A stretch of 64,000 nucleotides of DNA. Source: Dehalococcoidia bacterium (GTDB lineage Bacteria > Chloroflexota > Dehalococcoidia > Bin125). Position numbers and translations under genes: made by a program. Of this stretch, positions 7,974-16,467 are shown one piece after another; the first letter of the stretch is position 1, and each line of letters opens with the position of its first letter. The notes beneath the pieces are model-generated. The model did no database searches, was not told the origin of the DNA, and was given only the letters and a program-made list of their open reading frames with translations. The stretch covers positions 47,133 through 111,132 of the forward strand of contig JAJDYG010000021.1 in assembly GCA_022822855.1 (NCBI GenBank). The letters run 5' to 3'.

Positions 7974-9686
7974 TCAGGGGATGACGGGTTCTCCGGAGAC
8001 GGCTTTGATGATGTCGAAGTAGCTGATCACGACGATGAAGATGAGGAGGGCGGCAAAGCCGGCCATGTGGACGAGGCCTTCTCGTTCGGGGCTGATTTTC
8101 TTGCCGCGGCGGGCGATTTCGATGAGGACGAACATGATCCGGCCACCGTCAAGCATGGGGAGGGGGAGGATGTTGATGATGGCGAGGTTGAGCGAGATGA
8201 GGGCGGCGAGCTCGATCAGGCGGGACCAGCCCGCCCGGTCGACGACTTCCCCGGTGACACGGGCGATGCCGACCGGTCCGGAGAGTTCGATTGGTTCTCC
8301 GCCAGCGATCCAGGAGCGGATGCGGTTGCGGACGAGGACGAAGGTGTCGCGGGTCTGGGTCCAGCCGAGGGCGATGGACTCCCCCAGCGACGGGCTGTCG
8401 CGGGCGACGAGCAGGGAGGCGTTGGCGATGCTGATTCCGGTCGCGCCCTGTGGGACCTCGATCTCGATGCCGGGCGGCGGGTGGACGGGGTCGATGTCGA
8501 GGGCGGCGTAGACGGAGGCCATTCTGACCTGTTCCTCGATCGCGATGCTGAGCATCGTGTCGTCCTTCTCGGTCACGTAGATGACGCCGCCGGGCAGCTC
8601 AAGTTCGAGTCCCTCCTTCAGCTTCTCGGTCTCGATGCCCCATCCGGCGATCACCGAGGCGGGCGGGACGCCGAGGTTGTCGGCGATGTCGTGGACGGAG
8701 TCTCCGGGCTGGACGACGTGGGTCAGCGGTTGCGGCGCCAGGCGGGCGTGGACGCTGACCTCGAAGCGTTCGGGTTCCTGCGAGGCGCGGCTGGCGGTCA
8801 GCGATGAGGCGGGCGGCCGCTCGACCGTGACCAGCAGGGTTTCACCAAGGTTGAGCTGGATGGCGCGGGAGAGATCGGCGGCGTTCTGGATCGGTTCGCC
8901 GTCGATGGCGACGATGCGGTCGCCGGCGCGGATGCCGGCCTGGTGGGCGGGGGCTTGCTCGATGGTGCTGGTGACGACGGCGGGGCCGGCGGAGACGTTG
9001 TCGGGGATCAGCGCGCCGACGGCGAAGAGGATGATGGGTAGGATGGCGTTGACGATGGCACCTGCGGCGAGGATGGCGATGCGGGTGAGGCGCGATTTTG
9101 CGCCGAGCGAACGGGGATCAATGCCGACGGTGAGGCCGAGGATGGTCGCCTCGCCGCGCTCGTTCATGAACTGGGAGCGTTGCTCCTCGGTCGTGATCAG
9201 GTTTCGGGCCGGGGCCGCGTCGCTGTTGGAGTCCTCGATGGCTGTGGTCGTGAGCGTCCAGGTGGTCTTGCGGCCGTCGGACTCGGTGTGGTCGAAGGTG
9301 ATCTCGCGCTTCTCTTCGCCGTGGGTGCGGAAGACGCGGTCGAGGAACTGGTCCGGCGTGACGACGCGCTTGCCGCTGACCTTGAGGATGCGGTCGCCGG
9401 CGACGAAGTGGTCCTTCATTCGGCTGTCGGGGTCGACGGCGGTGATCAGGAGACCTGAGGCTTCCTCGCCCGTGAGTCGAACGAAGCCTCCGATGGGGAG
9501 CCAGTTGAAGGAGTAGAGGGTTTCACCGAACTGCCAGCCCTTGCCGATGCGGGGCGGGAGGCCGATGCCGAATTCCTCGACTCGGACGCCGGCGAGTTTG
9601 GCGGCGATGAAGTGTCCGAGTTCGTGGAGGACGACGAGTCCGAGGAGGACTCCGATGAAGGGGAGGACGGTGTCGACGAGGACCAT
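7974..9686 (-). CDS. rseP: Site-2 protease RseP (M50) with PDZ and inserted LysM-like domains
   Basis: An intramembrane zinc metalloprotease of 570 residues that cuts membrane-anchored regulators such as anti-sigma factors. The active site HELGH is at residues 21-25 in the first membrane helix, and the second catalytic motif LDGG is at 512-515 after NILPLPM. A PDZ-like segment is near 84-130, a second helix near 200-227 and a second PDZ (QAGIRAGDRIVAIDGE) near 245-290. Two LysM-like repeats (VVQPGDSVHDIADNLGV near 324-365 and VTEKDDTMLSIA near 370-412) follow, which usual RseP proteins lack. This explains its length beyond the usual 350-450. It is the last gene of the rpsB-dxr cluster, separated from dxr by a 424-base repeat-filled gap. 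Confidence 0.93.
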   Translation of the reverse strand: MVLVDTVLPFIGVLLGLVVLHELGHFIAAKLAGVRVEEFGIGLPPRIGKGWQFGETLYSFNWLPIGGFVRLTGEEASGLLITAVDPDSRMKDHFVAGDRILKVSGKRVVTPDQFLDRVFRTHGEEKREITFDHTESDGRKTTWTLTTTAIEDSNSDAAPARNLITTEEQRSQFMNERGEATILGLTVGIDPRSLGAKSRLTRIAILAAGAIVNAILPIILFAVGALIPDNVSAGPAVVTSTIEQAPAHQAGIRAGDRIVAIDGEPIQNAADLSRAIQLNLGETLLVTVERPPASSLTASRASQEPERFEVSVHARLAPQPLTHVVQPGDSVHDIADNLGVPPASVIAGWGIETEKLKEGLELELPGGVIYVTEKDDTMLSIAIEEQVRMASVYAALDIDPVHPPPGIEIEVPQGATGISIANASLLVARDSPSLGESIALGWTQTRDTFVLVRNRIRSWIAGGEPIELSGPVGIARVTGEVVDRAGWSRLIELAALISLNLAIINILPLPMLDGGRIMFVLIEIARRGKKISPEREGLVHMAGFAALLIFIVVISYFDIIKAVSGEPVIP

Positions 9687-9796
9687 TGGGTCAGCGTACT
9701 AGCGAAGGTTGCGGGTCAAAGGTGGGGTTTGCGGCGGGAGTGTGGAGTCGGCGTCGGAGGTGAGGCGGACGGTGGTGCAGCTGGCGGTCGCTGAGG

Positions 9797-9829
9797 TCTG
9801 GGCCCCGCGTCGGGGCGCGGGGCATCGGA
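9797..9829 (+). repeat. Repeat A, copy with compensated stem
   Basis: Stem GCCCCGCG (9802-9809) / CGCGGGGC (9816-9823), loop TCGGGG. Compared with the standard A stem GCCCCGTG/CACGGGGC, one T-A pair has become C-G on both sides. Confidence 0.75.
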
Positions 9830-9902
9830 ATGGGGAGGTTGGAGGTGGTGAAGGCGGGTCGGTGGCTGCTCCGAGGGTGGAGGTGGTGGCGGGGTGTTGG
9901 GC

Positions 9903-9972
9903 GGCCCCCTCCGCCGCTTCGCGGCACCCCCGCATCAAGTGCGGGGCAGGCTCCCCCAGAGGGGGAGGAAAA
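9903..9972 (+). repeat. Repeat C, copy 5, with nested hairpin
   Basis: Almost identical to the nested copy at 7828-7896, including the inserted CCCGCA/TGCGGG hairpin and GCAGGC tail, in the gap between rseP and dxr. Confidence 0.8.
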
Positions 9973-10024
9973 TGGAGTAGGCGGTGGTCTCCAAAGGAGG
10001 GAGGCTTGGCGAGGTATGGGGCGG

Positions 10025-10068
10025 GACCCCCTCCGCCTTCGGCACCTTCCCCTGCAAGGGGGAGGAAA
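10025..10068 (+). repeat. Repeat C, copy 6
   Basis: Short form: GACCCCCTCCGCCTTCGGC, then CTTCCCCCT-type arm pairing with AGGGGGAGG. It lies 43 bases beyond the dxr stop. Confidence 0.7.
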
Positions 10069-10110
10069 TGGGATTGCGCGCAGGTATCCGCAGGGGGAGG
10101 TCTCTGGGGG

Positions 10111-11283
10111 TTAGACGGCGGCGGCGATTCGGCCGGTGGTGAAGCCTCGGGCCCAGGCGTCGGCGGCGTCGATGGCTTCGATGTTGGGGTTTTGGGTGTC
10201 TCGGTGGGCGTCCATGGCCTGGTTGACGTAGTCGGCGATCTCGGTGAAGGCGATTCGCCGCTCAAGGAAGGCCTCGACGGCGACCTCGTCGGCGGCGGCC
10301 ATGACGGCGGGGTAGGTGCCGCCGGCTCGGCCGGCTTGCTGGGCGAGCTTGAGGCAGGGGTAGCGGTCGAGGTCGGGCCGGGAGAAGTTGAGGGTGCCGA
10401 CGGAGGCGAGGTCGAGGGGCTCGACGGTCGGCTCGAGGCGCTGGGGGTAGGAGAGCGCGAGCTGGATGGGGAGCTTCATGTCGGGGTAGCCGAGCTGGGC
10501 CTTGACCGAACCGTCGCCGAACTCGACCAGGGAGTGGACGATGGACTCGGCGTGCTGGACGATCTCGACTCGCTCGTAGGGGACATCGAAGAGCCACTTG
10601 GCCTCGATGGTCTCCATGCCCTTGTTCATCAGGGTGGCGCTGTCGATGGTGATCTTGTCGCCCATGTTCCAGGTCGGGTGATTGAGGGCCTGTTCGGGGG
10701 TGACGTCGGCGAGTTGGTCGGCGGGTAAGTGGCGGAGGGCTCCGCCGGAGGCGGTGAGCAGGATGCGACGGATCTCGTGGCCGTCCTCGCCCCAGAGGCA
10801 TTGCCAGATGGCGGAGTGCTCGGAGTCGACGGGCCGGAGCTGCCCGCCGCCCCGGTCGACGGCGTCGCGGACGAGCTGTCCGGCCATGACAACGACTTCC
10901 TTGTTGGCCAGGGCCACGGCTCCGCCGCGTTCGAGGGAGGTGAGGGTGGGTTCGAGTCCGGCGCGTCCGGCGGTGCCGACGACGAGGACGTGGCCGTCGG
11001 GGTCGGCGGCCATCTCGTCCATGGGGGCGAGGGCGCTGCCGCTGTCGGTTGCGATCTGCGACAGGCGGGATTCGTCGTCGGAGGCGGCCCAGATGTACCT
11101 CGGTTGGAACTCGTTGGCCTGGGACTCGAGGGCGTCGAGGTTTCGTCCGGCGGCGAGTCCGAGGATGTTGAAGCGGTCGGGCATGGCGCGGACGACATCG
11201 AGGGTCTGCCGGCCGATGCTGCCGGTGGAGCCGAGTAGCACGAGGTTGATCGGCTCGCCGTGGTTGGAGTTCAAGTCGTCCAT
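10111..11283 (-). CDS. dxr: 1-deoxy-D-xylulose 5-phosphate reductoisomerase
   Basis: Converts DXP to 2-C-methyl-D-erythritol 4-phosphate with NADPH in the MEP isoprenoid pathway. The 390-residue protein has the NADPH-binding LGSTGSIGRQTLDV near the N-terminus, VALANKEVVVMAG, the PVDSEHSAIWQCL metal/substrate loop, the flexible loop NHPTWNMGDKITIDSATLMNKG, and the closing ...EVAVEAFL and NIEAIDAAD segments. I chose the ATG at 11283 (MDDLNSNHGEPINLVLLGSTGSIG); a much longer open frame upstream only runs antisense-like through cdsA. It overlaps the end of cdsA by 13 bases, so the two are probably translationally coupled. Confidence 0.96.
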   Translation of the reverse strand: MDDLNSNHGEPINLVLLGSTGSIGRQTLDVVRAMPDRFNILGLAAGRNLDALESQANEFQPRYIWAASDDESRLSQIATDSGSALAPMDEMAADPDGHVLVVGTAGRAGLEPTLTSLERGGAVALANKEVVVMAGQLVRDAVDRGGGQLRPVDSEHSAIWQCLWGEDGHEIRRILLTASGGALRHLPADQLADVTPEQALNHPTWNMGDKITIDSATLMNKGMETIEAKWLFDVPYERVEIVQHAESIVHSLVEFGDGSVKAQLGYPDMKLPIQLALSYPQRLEPTVEPLDLASVGTLNFSRPDLDRYPCLKLAQQAGRAGGTYPAVMAAADEVAVEAFLERRIAFTEIADYVNQAMDAHRDTQNPNIEAIDAADAWARGFTTGRIAAAV

Positions 11284-12110
11284 TGCAAGAAGAAATATAC
11301 GACGGGCAGGCCGAAGAGGAGGGAATCGAGCCGGTCGAGGACGCCGCCGTGTCCGGGGATGAGGTTTGAGGAGTCTTTGACATCCATGGCGCGCTTGAAG
11401 AGGGACTCGACGAGGTCGCCGAGCTGGGAGAAGACGGGCAGGACGAGGGCGAGGATGACGAGCGGCCAGATTTCCACGTCGAGGTCCAGGATCTGGTCGA
11501 GGGCGATGGTGGCGCCGAAGCCTCCGAGCCAGCCGGCGACGGCGCCCTCGATGGTTTTGTTGGGCGAGACGGAGGGCGCGAGCTTGTGGCGTCCGAGGAG
11601 GCGTCCACCGGCGTAGGCGGCGGCGTCGGCGGACATGACGGCGAGCATGGCGAGGAGAACCCAGCGGTCGCCGTGCTCGAAGGCGCGGACGAAGATGAAG
11701 GTTGCTCCGGGGACGGCGAGGTAGAGCATGCCTCCGAGCATGGAGAGTCCGCCTCGGAGGACCTTTCGGAGCTGCTCGGGATCGGGCTTGGGGACGGTCC
11801 TGATCGCGTAGATGGTGGTGACGCCGGCGATCGCCAGGGTCCCGATTGCGAGCGGGGTGAGGACGGGCAGGCTGGGGTGCGCGGCGGCTCCGATGATCGC
11901 TCCGACAGTGGCGTCGGCAACGATGAAGAGGACGCTGCGCGGGTTGACTCCGACGATGACGGCGATCTCGCCGAGTGCGATGGCGAGGCTGAGCGCGACA
12001 AGTGCGGCGAAGAGGGGGACGCCGACGAGGATGGCGGCGATGATCAGCGGCATACCGATAGCGGCGCTGATGAGTCGGAGCCCGAGTCCCGTTCCCAGCA
12101 GGCGGTTCAT
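11271..12110 (-). CDS. cdsA: Phosphatidate cytidylyltransferase (CDP-diglyceride synthase)
   Basis: A polytopic membrane enzyme that makes CDP-diacylglycerol from CTP and phosphatidate for phospholipid synthesis. The 279 residues form about seven to eight hydrophobic helices. The family signature is intact near the C-terminus: SPNKTIEG, then SQLGDLVESLFKR, VKDSSNLIPGHGG and DRLDSLLF, which hold the catalytic aspartates. It sits between uppS and dxr, the common arrangement, which groups lipid-carrier, phospholipid and isoprenoid genes. A C-family repeat with a nested hairpin fills the 129-base gap to uppS. Confidence 0.95.
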   Translation of the reverse strand: MNRLLGTGLGLRLISAAIGMPLIIAAILVGVPLFAALVALSLAIALGEIAVIVGVNPRSVLFIVADATVGAIIGAAAHPSLPVLTPLAIGTLAIAGVTTIYAIRTVPKPDPEQLRKVLRGGLSMLGGMLYLAVPGATFIFVRAFEHGDRWVLLAMLAVMSADAAAYAGGRLLGRHKLAPSVSPNKTIEGAVAGWLGGFGATIALDQILDLDVEIWPLVILALVLPVFSQLGDLVESLFKRAMDVKDSSNLIPGHGGVLDRLDSLLFGLPVVYFFLQWTT

Positions 12111-12145
12111 CGAACGAGGATTCCGCTTGGCACCCGCAGAGCGGG

Positions 12146-12218
12146 GATCCCCCCTCTGCCCCCGGGTCGTCGCCCGGGGCCGGCTTCGGCATCTCCCCCC
12201 TCGAAGCGGGGGGAGAAA
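12146..12218 (+). repeat. Repeat C, copy 7, nested hairpin in the first arm
   Basis: The nested hairpin here has stem CCCCGGG/CCCGGGG and lies before the CGGCTTCGGCATC part, a different insertion point from the 7828 and 9903 copies. The outer TCTCCCCCC/GGGGGGAGA pair is intact. Confidence 0.7.
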
Positions 12219-12239
12219 TGGGTTGGGCGTCGGTCGAGT

Positions 12240-13031
12240 TCAGTCGGCATTGGCGGGTCGTCCGCCGAAGTTTCTGGTTCGTTGGGCGTAGGTTTGGAGG
12301 GCGAGGTCGACGTCTTGCTCACAGAAGTCGGGCCAGTAGGTGTCGGAGAAGATGTACTCGGCGTAGGCGGCCTGCCAGAGGAGGAAGTTGGAGACTCGCT
12401 GGTCGCCGCCGGTGCGGATGATCAGGTCGGGGTCTGGCAGCTCGCGGGTGTAGAGGTAGTCGGAGAGGGTGCGCTCGCTGACGTCGTCCGGGTCGAGGCC
12501 GTCGGCGACCATTCTGCGGACGGCGTCAACCAGTTCGGCTCGTGAGCCGTAGTTGAAGGCGACGCAAACAGTCATGCGGTCGTTGTGCTGGGTGAGCGTG
12601 ATCGCTTCGTCGATCTTGCGTCGGAGGCGGGCGTCGAGCGCGTCGAGGCGTCCGATGTAGCGGAGCTTGACGCCGGCTTCGTGGAGCGGTTGGACCTCGC
12701 GGTCGATGGTTGAAGAGAGGATGCGCATAAGTCCGCGAACTTCGGGTCGGGGGCGCTTCCAGTTTTCGGTGGAGAAGGCGAAGAGGGTGAGGCAGCGAAC
12801 GCCGCGCTCGGCGAAGGCTTCGATGGCGGCGCGGATGTTCTCGGTGCCGGCTCGGTGACCGTCGGTGGGTCGCAGGCCGCGTTGTGCGGCCCAGCGTCCG
12901 TTGCCGTCCATGATCACGGCGACGTGGTGCGGGGTCTCGGAGGGATCGCCGATATGGACGCCGTTGGCGGCGGCGGGCAGAGGATGCTGTGTGGCCGGCA
13001 GGGTGATGGTGGAAGCGGATGTGATTGACAC
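12240..13031 (-). CDS. uppS: Undecaprenyl diphosphate synthase (cis-prenyltransferase)
   Basis: Extends farnesyl diphosphate with isopentenyl units to make the lipid carrier for peptidoglycan. The 263-residue sequence shows HVAVIMDGNGRWA with the catalytic aspartate, GHRAGTENIR, LTLFAFSTENWKRP, and the C-terminal RTGGDQRVSNFLLWQAAYAEYIF. The assigned GTG start gives an N-terminal extension of about 35 residues ahead of the conserved core, so the true start may lie slightly inside. It begins three bases after the frr stop. Confidence 0.95.
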   Translation of the reverse strand: MSITSASTITLPATQHPLPAAANGVHIGDPSETPHHVAVIMDGNGRWAAQRGLRPTDGHRAGTENIRAAIEAFAERGVRCLTLFAFSTENWKRPRPEVRGLMRILSSTIDREVQPLHEAGVKLRYIGRLDALDARLRRKIDEAITLTQHNDRMTVCVAFNYGSRAELVDAVRRMVADGLDPDDVSERTLSDYLYTRELPDPDLIIRTGGDQRVSNFLLWQAAYAEYIFSDTYWPDFCEQDVDLALQTYAQRTRNFGGRPANAD

Positions 13032-13034
13032 GTA

Positions 13035-13607
13035 CTAGACCTCGAGGAGCTCGCGCTCCTTCTGACTGCCCGCAGCATCAACTTTAGCGATGAACTGGCT
13101 GGTCAGCGTGTCGAGTTGGGATTCGGCGCGTCGTTCTTCGTCCTGGGAGAGGTCGCCGTCGCGTTGCAGACCGCGCAGATCGTCGTGAATGTGGCGGCGG
13201 ACGTTGCGGATCGCGACTCGGGCGGTCTCGGCCTTCTGATGGACCAGCTTGACCAGGTCGCGACGGCGATCCTCGGTCAGTTCGGGCAGCGCCAGACGGA
13301 TCAATATGCCGTCCGACTGTGGATTGATTCCGATGTCGGAAGTCTGGATCGCTTTGGTGATCGGGTCGAACGCATTCTTGTCCCAAGGTTGGATCGCGAT
13401 GACGCGAGCCTCGGGCGTGGAGATGGTCGCGAGCTGGTTGAGCGCCATGGTGGTGCCGTAGTAGTCGACGCGGAGCTGGTCGACGAGCGACGTGTGGGCG
13501 CGTCCGGTGCGGACGGCCATGAGGTCGCGCTCGAGCGCGCTGACGGCTCCGGCCATGCGGCTGTTGGCGTCATCAAAGGCGAGGTCGAGGAGCTCGTTTT
13601 CGGACAT
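13035..13607 (-). CDS. frr: Ribosome recycling factor
   Basis: Splits post-termination ribosomes together with EF-G. The 190-residue length is normal. The helix 1 segment (MAGAVSALERDLMAVRTGRAHTSL), the central PWDKNAFDPITKAIQTSDIGINPQSDG, and LTEDRRRDLVKLVHQKAETARVAIRNVRRHI are all classic RRF. It is between pyrH and uppS as in many bacteria. Confidence 0.97.
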   Translation of the reverse strand: MSENELLDLAFDDANSRMAGAVSALERDLMAVRTGRAHTSLVDQLRVDYYGTTMALNQLATISTPEARVIAIQPWDKNAFDPITKAIQTSDIGINPQSDGILIRLALPELTEDRRRDLVKLVHQKAETARVAIRNVRRHIHDDLRGLQRDGDLSQDEERRAESQLDTLTSQFIAKVDAAGSQKERELLEV

Positions 13608-13663
13608 GTCGCGCTCCAGTGAGGCCTGGGGTGAGGCTTGGGCGGATCGTCAGCGGGCAGACC

Positions 13664-14422
13664 TCAGCTGGCGAGAACGGTGTCTCCGTGATCGACGCGC
13701 GTACCGGCCTGCTCCAGATTGGGACCGTCGATCACAGTGCTCACGATAGCGTCAGGGGCCTCGATGTTGAACACGACGATCGGCAGGGAGTGCTCCTCGC
13801 AGAGGGCGAGCGCTGAGGCGTCCATCAGGACGCCGAGATTTTGCTGCAGCGCCTCGCGATAGTTGAGGCGGGCGTAGCGCTGGGCGTCGGGATGGGTGGC
13901 CGGATCGGCGGTGTAGACGCCGTCGGTGCCGTGCTTGCCCATGAGAAGTTGATCGGCGTCGAGCTCGATCCCGCGCAGCGCGGCCGCGGTGTCGGTTGTG
14001 ACGTAGGGATTGCCGGTGCCGCCGACGCAGAGCACGATGCGTCCCTTCTCGAGATGTCGGAGGGCGCGTCGGCGGATGAAGATCTCGGAGACCTGGCGGA
14101 CCTGGAGCGCGGACATGGTCCTGACCTCGCCGCCTGCGGCTTCGATGGCGTCCTGCAGGGCGAGTCCGTTGATGATGGTGGCGAGCATTCCGGCGTAGTG
14201 GGCTGTCGCCTCGGCCATGCCGAGCTGACTGGCGAGCCGGCCGCGGAAGAGGTTGCCTCCGCCGACGACCACGCCGATCTCGACGCCTCGATTGCGGCAC
14301 TCGACGATCTGTCGGGCGATGTCGTTGAGCGACGCTGAGTCGATGCCGGAGTCGCGTTGTCCCTGGAGGGCCTCTCCGGAGACTTTGAGGACGACTCTGG
14401 GTTTACTTTGCTGTTCGTTCAC
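13664..14422 (-). CDS. pyrH: UMP kinase
   Basis: Phosphorylates UMP to UDP with ATP. The 252-residue amino-acid-kinase fold protein has KVSGEALQG at the N-terminus, VVGGGNLFRG, the GTGNPYVTTDTAAALRGIELDADQLLMGKHGTDGVYTADP nucleotide region and the C-terminal IVVFNI...TVI. The GTG start at 14422 is chosen because the conserved sequence begins at once (MNEQQSKPRVVLKVSGEAL). It lies downstream of tsf, with a 224-base gap holding two C repeats. Confidence 0.96.
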   Translation of the reverse strand: MNEQQSKPRVVLKVSGEALQGQRDSGIDSASLNDIARQIVECRNRGVEIGVVVGGGNLFRGRLASQLGMAEATAHYAGMLATIINGLALQDAIEAAGGEVRTMSALQVRQVSEIFIRRRALRHLEKGRIVLCVGGTGNPYVTTDTAAALRGIELDADQLLMGKHGTDGVYTADPATHPDAQRYARLNYREALQQNLGVLMDASALALCEEHSLPIVVFNIEAPDAIVSTVIDGPNLEQAGTRVDHGDTVLAS

Positions 14423-14456
14423 GGGGCATCAATCGATGCTGCAGGACTGCGATTCC

Positions 14457-14504
14457 TTTGCTCCCCCTCGCAGGGGGAGCTGGCACGCAGTGACTGAGGG
14501 GGTC
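14457..14504 (-). repeat. Repeat C, copy 8 (inverted)
   Basis: GCTCCCCCT/AGGGGGAGC pair followed by the small hairpin and GAGGGGGTC arm, in opposite orientation to the neighbouring copy at 14543-14589. The two together fill most of the pyrH-tsf gap. Confidence 0.7.
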
Positions 14505-14542
14505 GGGGCGCCTTGTGTTGGCGACGGCGTGTGTGCGCGGAA

Positions 14543-14589
14543 GGACCCCCTCCGCCTTCGGCACCTCCCCCTGCGAGGGGGAGGAAAAA
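14543..14589 (+). repeat. Repeat C, copy 9
   Basis: GACCCCCTCCGCCTTCGGC, then CCTCCCCCT/AGGGGGAGG with a short loop, followed by an A-run. Nearly identical to the copies at 10025 and 60280. Confidence 0.75.
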
Positions 14590-14646
14590 AGAGAGCCCAA
14601 ACATGTTTGTGTGTAGGCCATGACCGGCGGCAAGGAACACCCGTAC

Positions 14647-15141
14647 CTACTCGCCCATTTCGTAGCGGGTGAAGCGGGCGACTTCGATTCGCTCTCCGAT
14701 AGAGGCGATGACGTCGTTGATTCGGTCGGCGATGGTTTGCGAACCGTCGCGGATGAATTCCTGGTCGAGGAGAGCGACGGCTCCCGGTTCGGCATCGTCC
14801 GGGATGTCATCGGCGCTGACGGCGGCCGGGTTCATCGAGGCAACCTGCATCGCGATGTCGTGAGCGAGTTCCTTGAACGGCTCGGTCTTGGCCACGAAGT
14901 CGGTCTCGCAGCGGAGGTCAACGAGGACGCCGATGCGTCCGCCGTGGATGTAGCTGTGGATCAGGCCCTGTCCGGTGGCCCGGTCGGCTCGCTTGGTGGC
15001 TGTGGCGATGCCCTTTGCGCGCAGCGCGAGACGCGCCTGCTCGATGTCGCCGTCGGCGTCGGTCAGGGCCTGTCGGCAATCCATGACGCCTGCGCCGGTC
15101 TCGGCGCGCAGGGCCTTGATCTGGTCAATCGTTACGGGCAC
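14647..15141 (-). CDS. tsf: Elongation factor Ts (short form)
   Basis: Nucleotide-exchange factor for EF-Tu. The N-terminal UBA-like domain (IKALRAETGAGVMDCRQALTDADGDIEQA) and the following core (LIHSYIHGGRIGVLVDLRCETDFVAKTEPFKELAHDIAMQVAS) are clear. At 164 residues it is much shorter than the E. coli protein and lacks the second core subdomain and coiled coil, a short form known in Thermus and Chloroflexi. Start GTG at 15141 with GAGGAG upstream. It follows rpsB as usual. Confidence 0.95.
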   Translation of the reverse strand: MPVTIDQIKALRAETGAGVMDCRQALTDADGDIEQARLALRAKGIATATKRADRATGQGLIHSYIHGGRIGVLVDLRCETDFVAKTEPFKELAHDIAMQVASMNPAAVSADDIPDDAEPGAVALLDQEFIRDGSQTIADRINDVIASIGERIEVARFTRYEMGE

Positions 15142-15202
15142 GTTGGTGGCTCCTCAGGTGGTTGGTTGGGTGTGTTGACGGCTGGCTGATGTGTCGCAGG
15201 AG

Positions 15203-15958
15203 TCAGTTCGCGGCGACGGGCTCCGGCTGGGGCGCCGCCTCGAAGGAATCATCACCCTCGACGGCGCTCTGACGCATCATGCCGCCGGACTGGGCAGCGT
15301 CGGCGATCTGCGCGGTCAGCAGCCGCACGGCGCGAATGGCGTCGTCGTTCGAGGGAATCGGGAAGTCGACGAGGTTCGGATCGGAGTTGGTGTCGCAGAC
15401 GGCGATGATCGGTATGTTCAACCTTCGCGCTTCGGCGATAGCGATGTGTTCGCGCGGGACGTCGACGACGAACAGCGCGCCGGGCAGGGAAGTCATGTCG
15501 CGCAGGCCTCGCAGGTAGCGATGCAGCCGGGTGAGCTTGTCGCGCAGCTTGAGCGCCTCTTTCTTCGGCAGCAGGTCGAGTTGGCCGGCCTCTTCGCGCC
15601 GCTCGAGCTCGATCATGTAGTCCACGCGAGAGCGAATCGTCTGGAAGTTGGTCAGCGTGCCGCCCAGCCAGCGAGTGACGACGTAGGGCATGTTGGCGCG
15701 ATCGGCCTCGTTGCGGATGACGTCCTGGGCCTGCCGCTTGGTGCCGACGAACAGGACTTGTTGTCCTGAAGCGGAGAGTTCGCGGACGAACTCGGTGGCG
15801 TCCTCAAGACGGGTGACGGTCTGGGCGAGATCGAGGATGTGAACGCCGTTGCGCGCGCCGTAGATGTACGGCGCCATTTTTGGATTCCAGCGTCCGGTCT
15901 GGTGGCCGAAGTGAACTCCGGCCTCCAGCAGGTCGCGCATTGAGATCGATGTCGTCAT
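15203..15958 (-). CDS. rpsB: 30S ribosomal protein S2
   Basis: The 251-residue S2 protein begins MTTSISMRDLLEAGVHFGHQTGRWNPKMAPYIYG, with a GAGGAG site upstream of the ATG at 15958. Further conserved parts are FVGTKRQAQDVI, RWLGGTLTNF and ALFVVDVPREHIAIAEARRLNIPIIAVCDTNSDPNLVDFPIPSNDDA. It is the first gene of the minus-strand cluster leading to rseP and faces the fmdB-like gene. Confidence 0.97.
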   Translation of the reverse strand: MTTSISMRDLLEAGVHFGHQTGRWNPKMAPYIYGARNGVHILDLAQTVTRLEDATEFVRELSASGQQVLFVGTKRQAQDVIRNEADRANMPYVVTRWLGGTLTNFQTIRSRVDYMIELERREEAGQLDLLPKKEALKLRDKLTRLHRYLRGLRDMTSLPGALFVVDVPREHIAIAEARRLNIPIIAVCDTNSDPNLVDFPIPSNDDAIRAVRLLTAQIADAAQSGGMMRQSAVEGDDSFEAAPQPEPVAAN

Positions 15959-16024
15959 CCGGCTCCTCAGATGGTGTCTGGTGAAGTCACGTGGAACCCG
16001 TCCCTCTGGCGGGCATATGGATCG

Positions 16025-16030
16025 AGTATA
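16025..16030 (-). promoter_or_regulatory. Possible -10 element of the rpsB cluster
   Basis: TATACT on the minus strand, about 67 bases upstream of the rpsB start in the divergent gap 15959-16113. No clear -35 hexamer is found at the right spacing. Confidence 0.35.
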
Positions 16031-16113
16031 GAGGTGTGGCCGGAGTACGCGCACCGAATGGGGCGTCGTGATAGCTTACGTGGTGTTGTCTGGTATCTGC
16101 GCGGAGGAAGTAC

Positions 16114-16431
16114 GTGCCCCGCTACGTCTACGAGTGTTTTGAGTGCGGCCACACGGTCGAGAAGCTGGAAGGATGGAGCGCGCCCGCGCAGCAACCCTGC
16201 ACGGAGTGTGAGCACATGCTTCAGCGAATCCCGAGCGCCCCGGCGATTGTGTTCAAGGGTTCGGGCTGGTACTCCACCGACAGCAAGAAGAGCAGTTGGA
16301 AGTCGCGCCGCGACGAAGATCGCGACGGCGGCGGCGAGTCTGAGGGAGACGGGGGACCGGAGTCCGAGCGCGCTTCATCCAACGGCACAGACTCGGGTGA
16401 GCGCGAAGCGTCTGCCGCCGCTGCCGAGTAA
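16114..16431 (+). CDS. FmdB-family zinc-ribbon protein
   Basis: A 105-residue protein that starts with the FmdB zinc ribbon: YECFECGHTVEKL, then CTECEHMLQRIPSAP, giving two CxxC pairs for one zinc, and VFKGSGWYSTD. The C-terminal half is a low-complexity acidic, glycine/serine-rich tail (DRDGGGESEGDGGPESE). FmdB proteins are regarded as putative regulators, but their function is not settled. A GCGGAGGAAG site precedes the GTG start. It is followed after 36 bases by dtd, with which it probably forms an operon. Confidence 0.85.
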   Translation: MPRYVYECFECGHTVEKLEGWSAPAQQPCTECEHMLQRIPSAPAIVFKGSGWYSTDSKKSSWKSRRDEDRDGGGESEGDGGPESERASSNGTDSGEREASAAAAE

Positions 16432-16467
16432 CGCTGCCCTGATCGCCGTTCATTCAGGACCTGTCCG

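Noticed and set aside
9699..10265. Open frames in the rseP-dxr gap
   Set aside because: They are translations of the A and C repeats, giving low-complexity Pro/Ser-rich text.
10111..12192. A 693-residue dxr product with a long N-terminal extension
   Set aside because: The extension is an arginine-rich shadow of cdsA in another frame; the conserved Dxr start lies at 11283.
15959..16054. Longer rpsB reading from 16054
   Set aside because: S2 begins at MTTSISMRDLLEAGVHFGHQ with GAGGAG upstream; the extra residues are promoter sequence.
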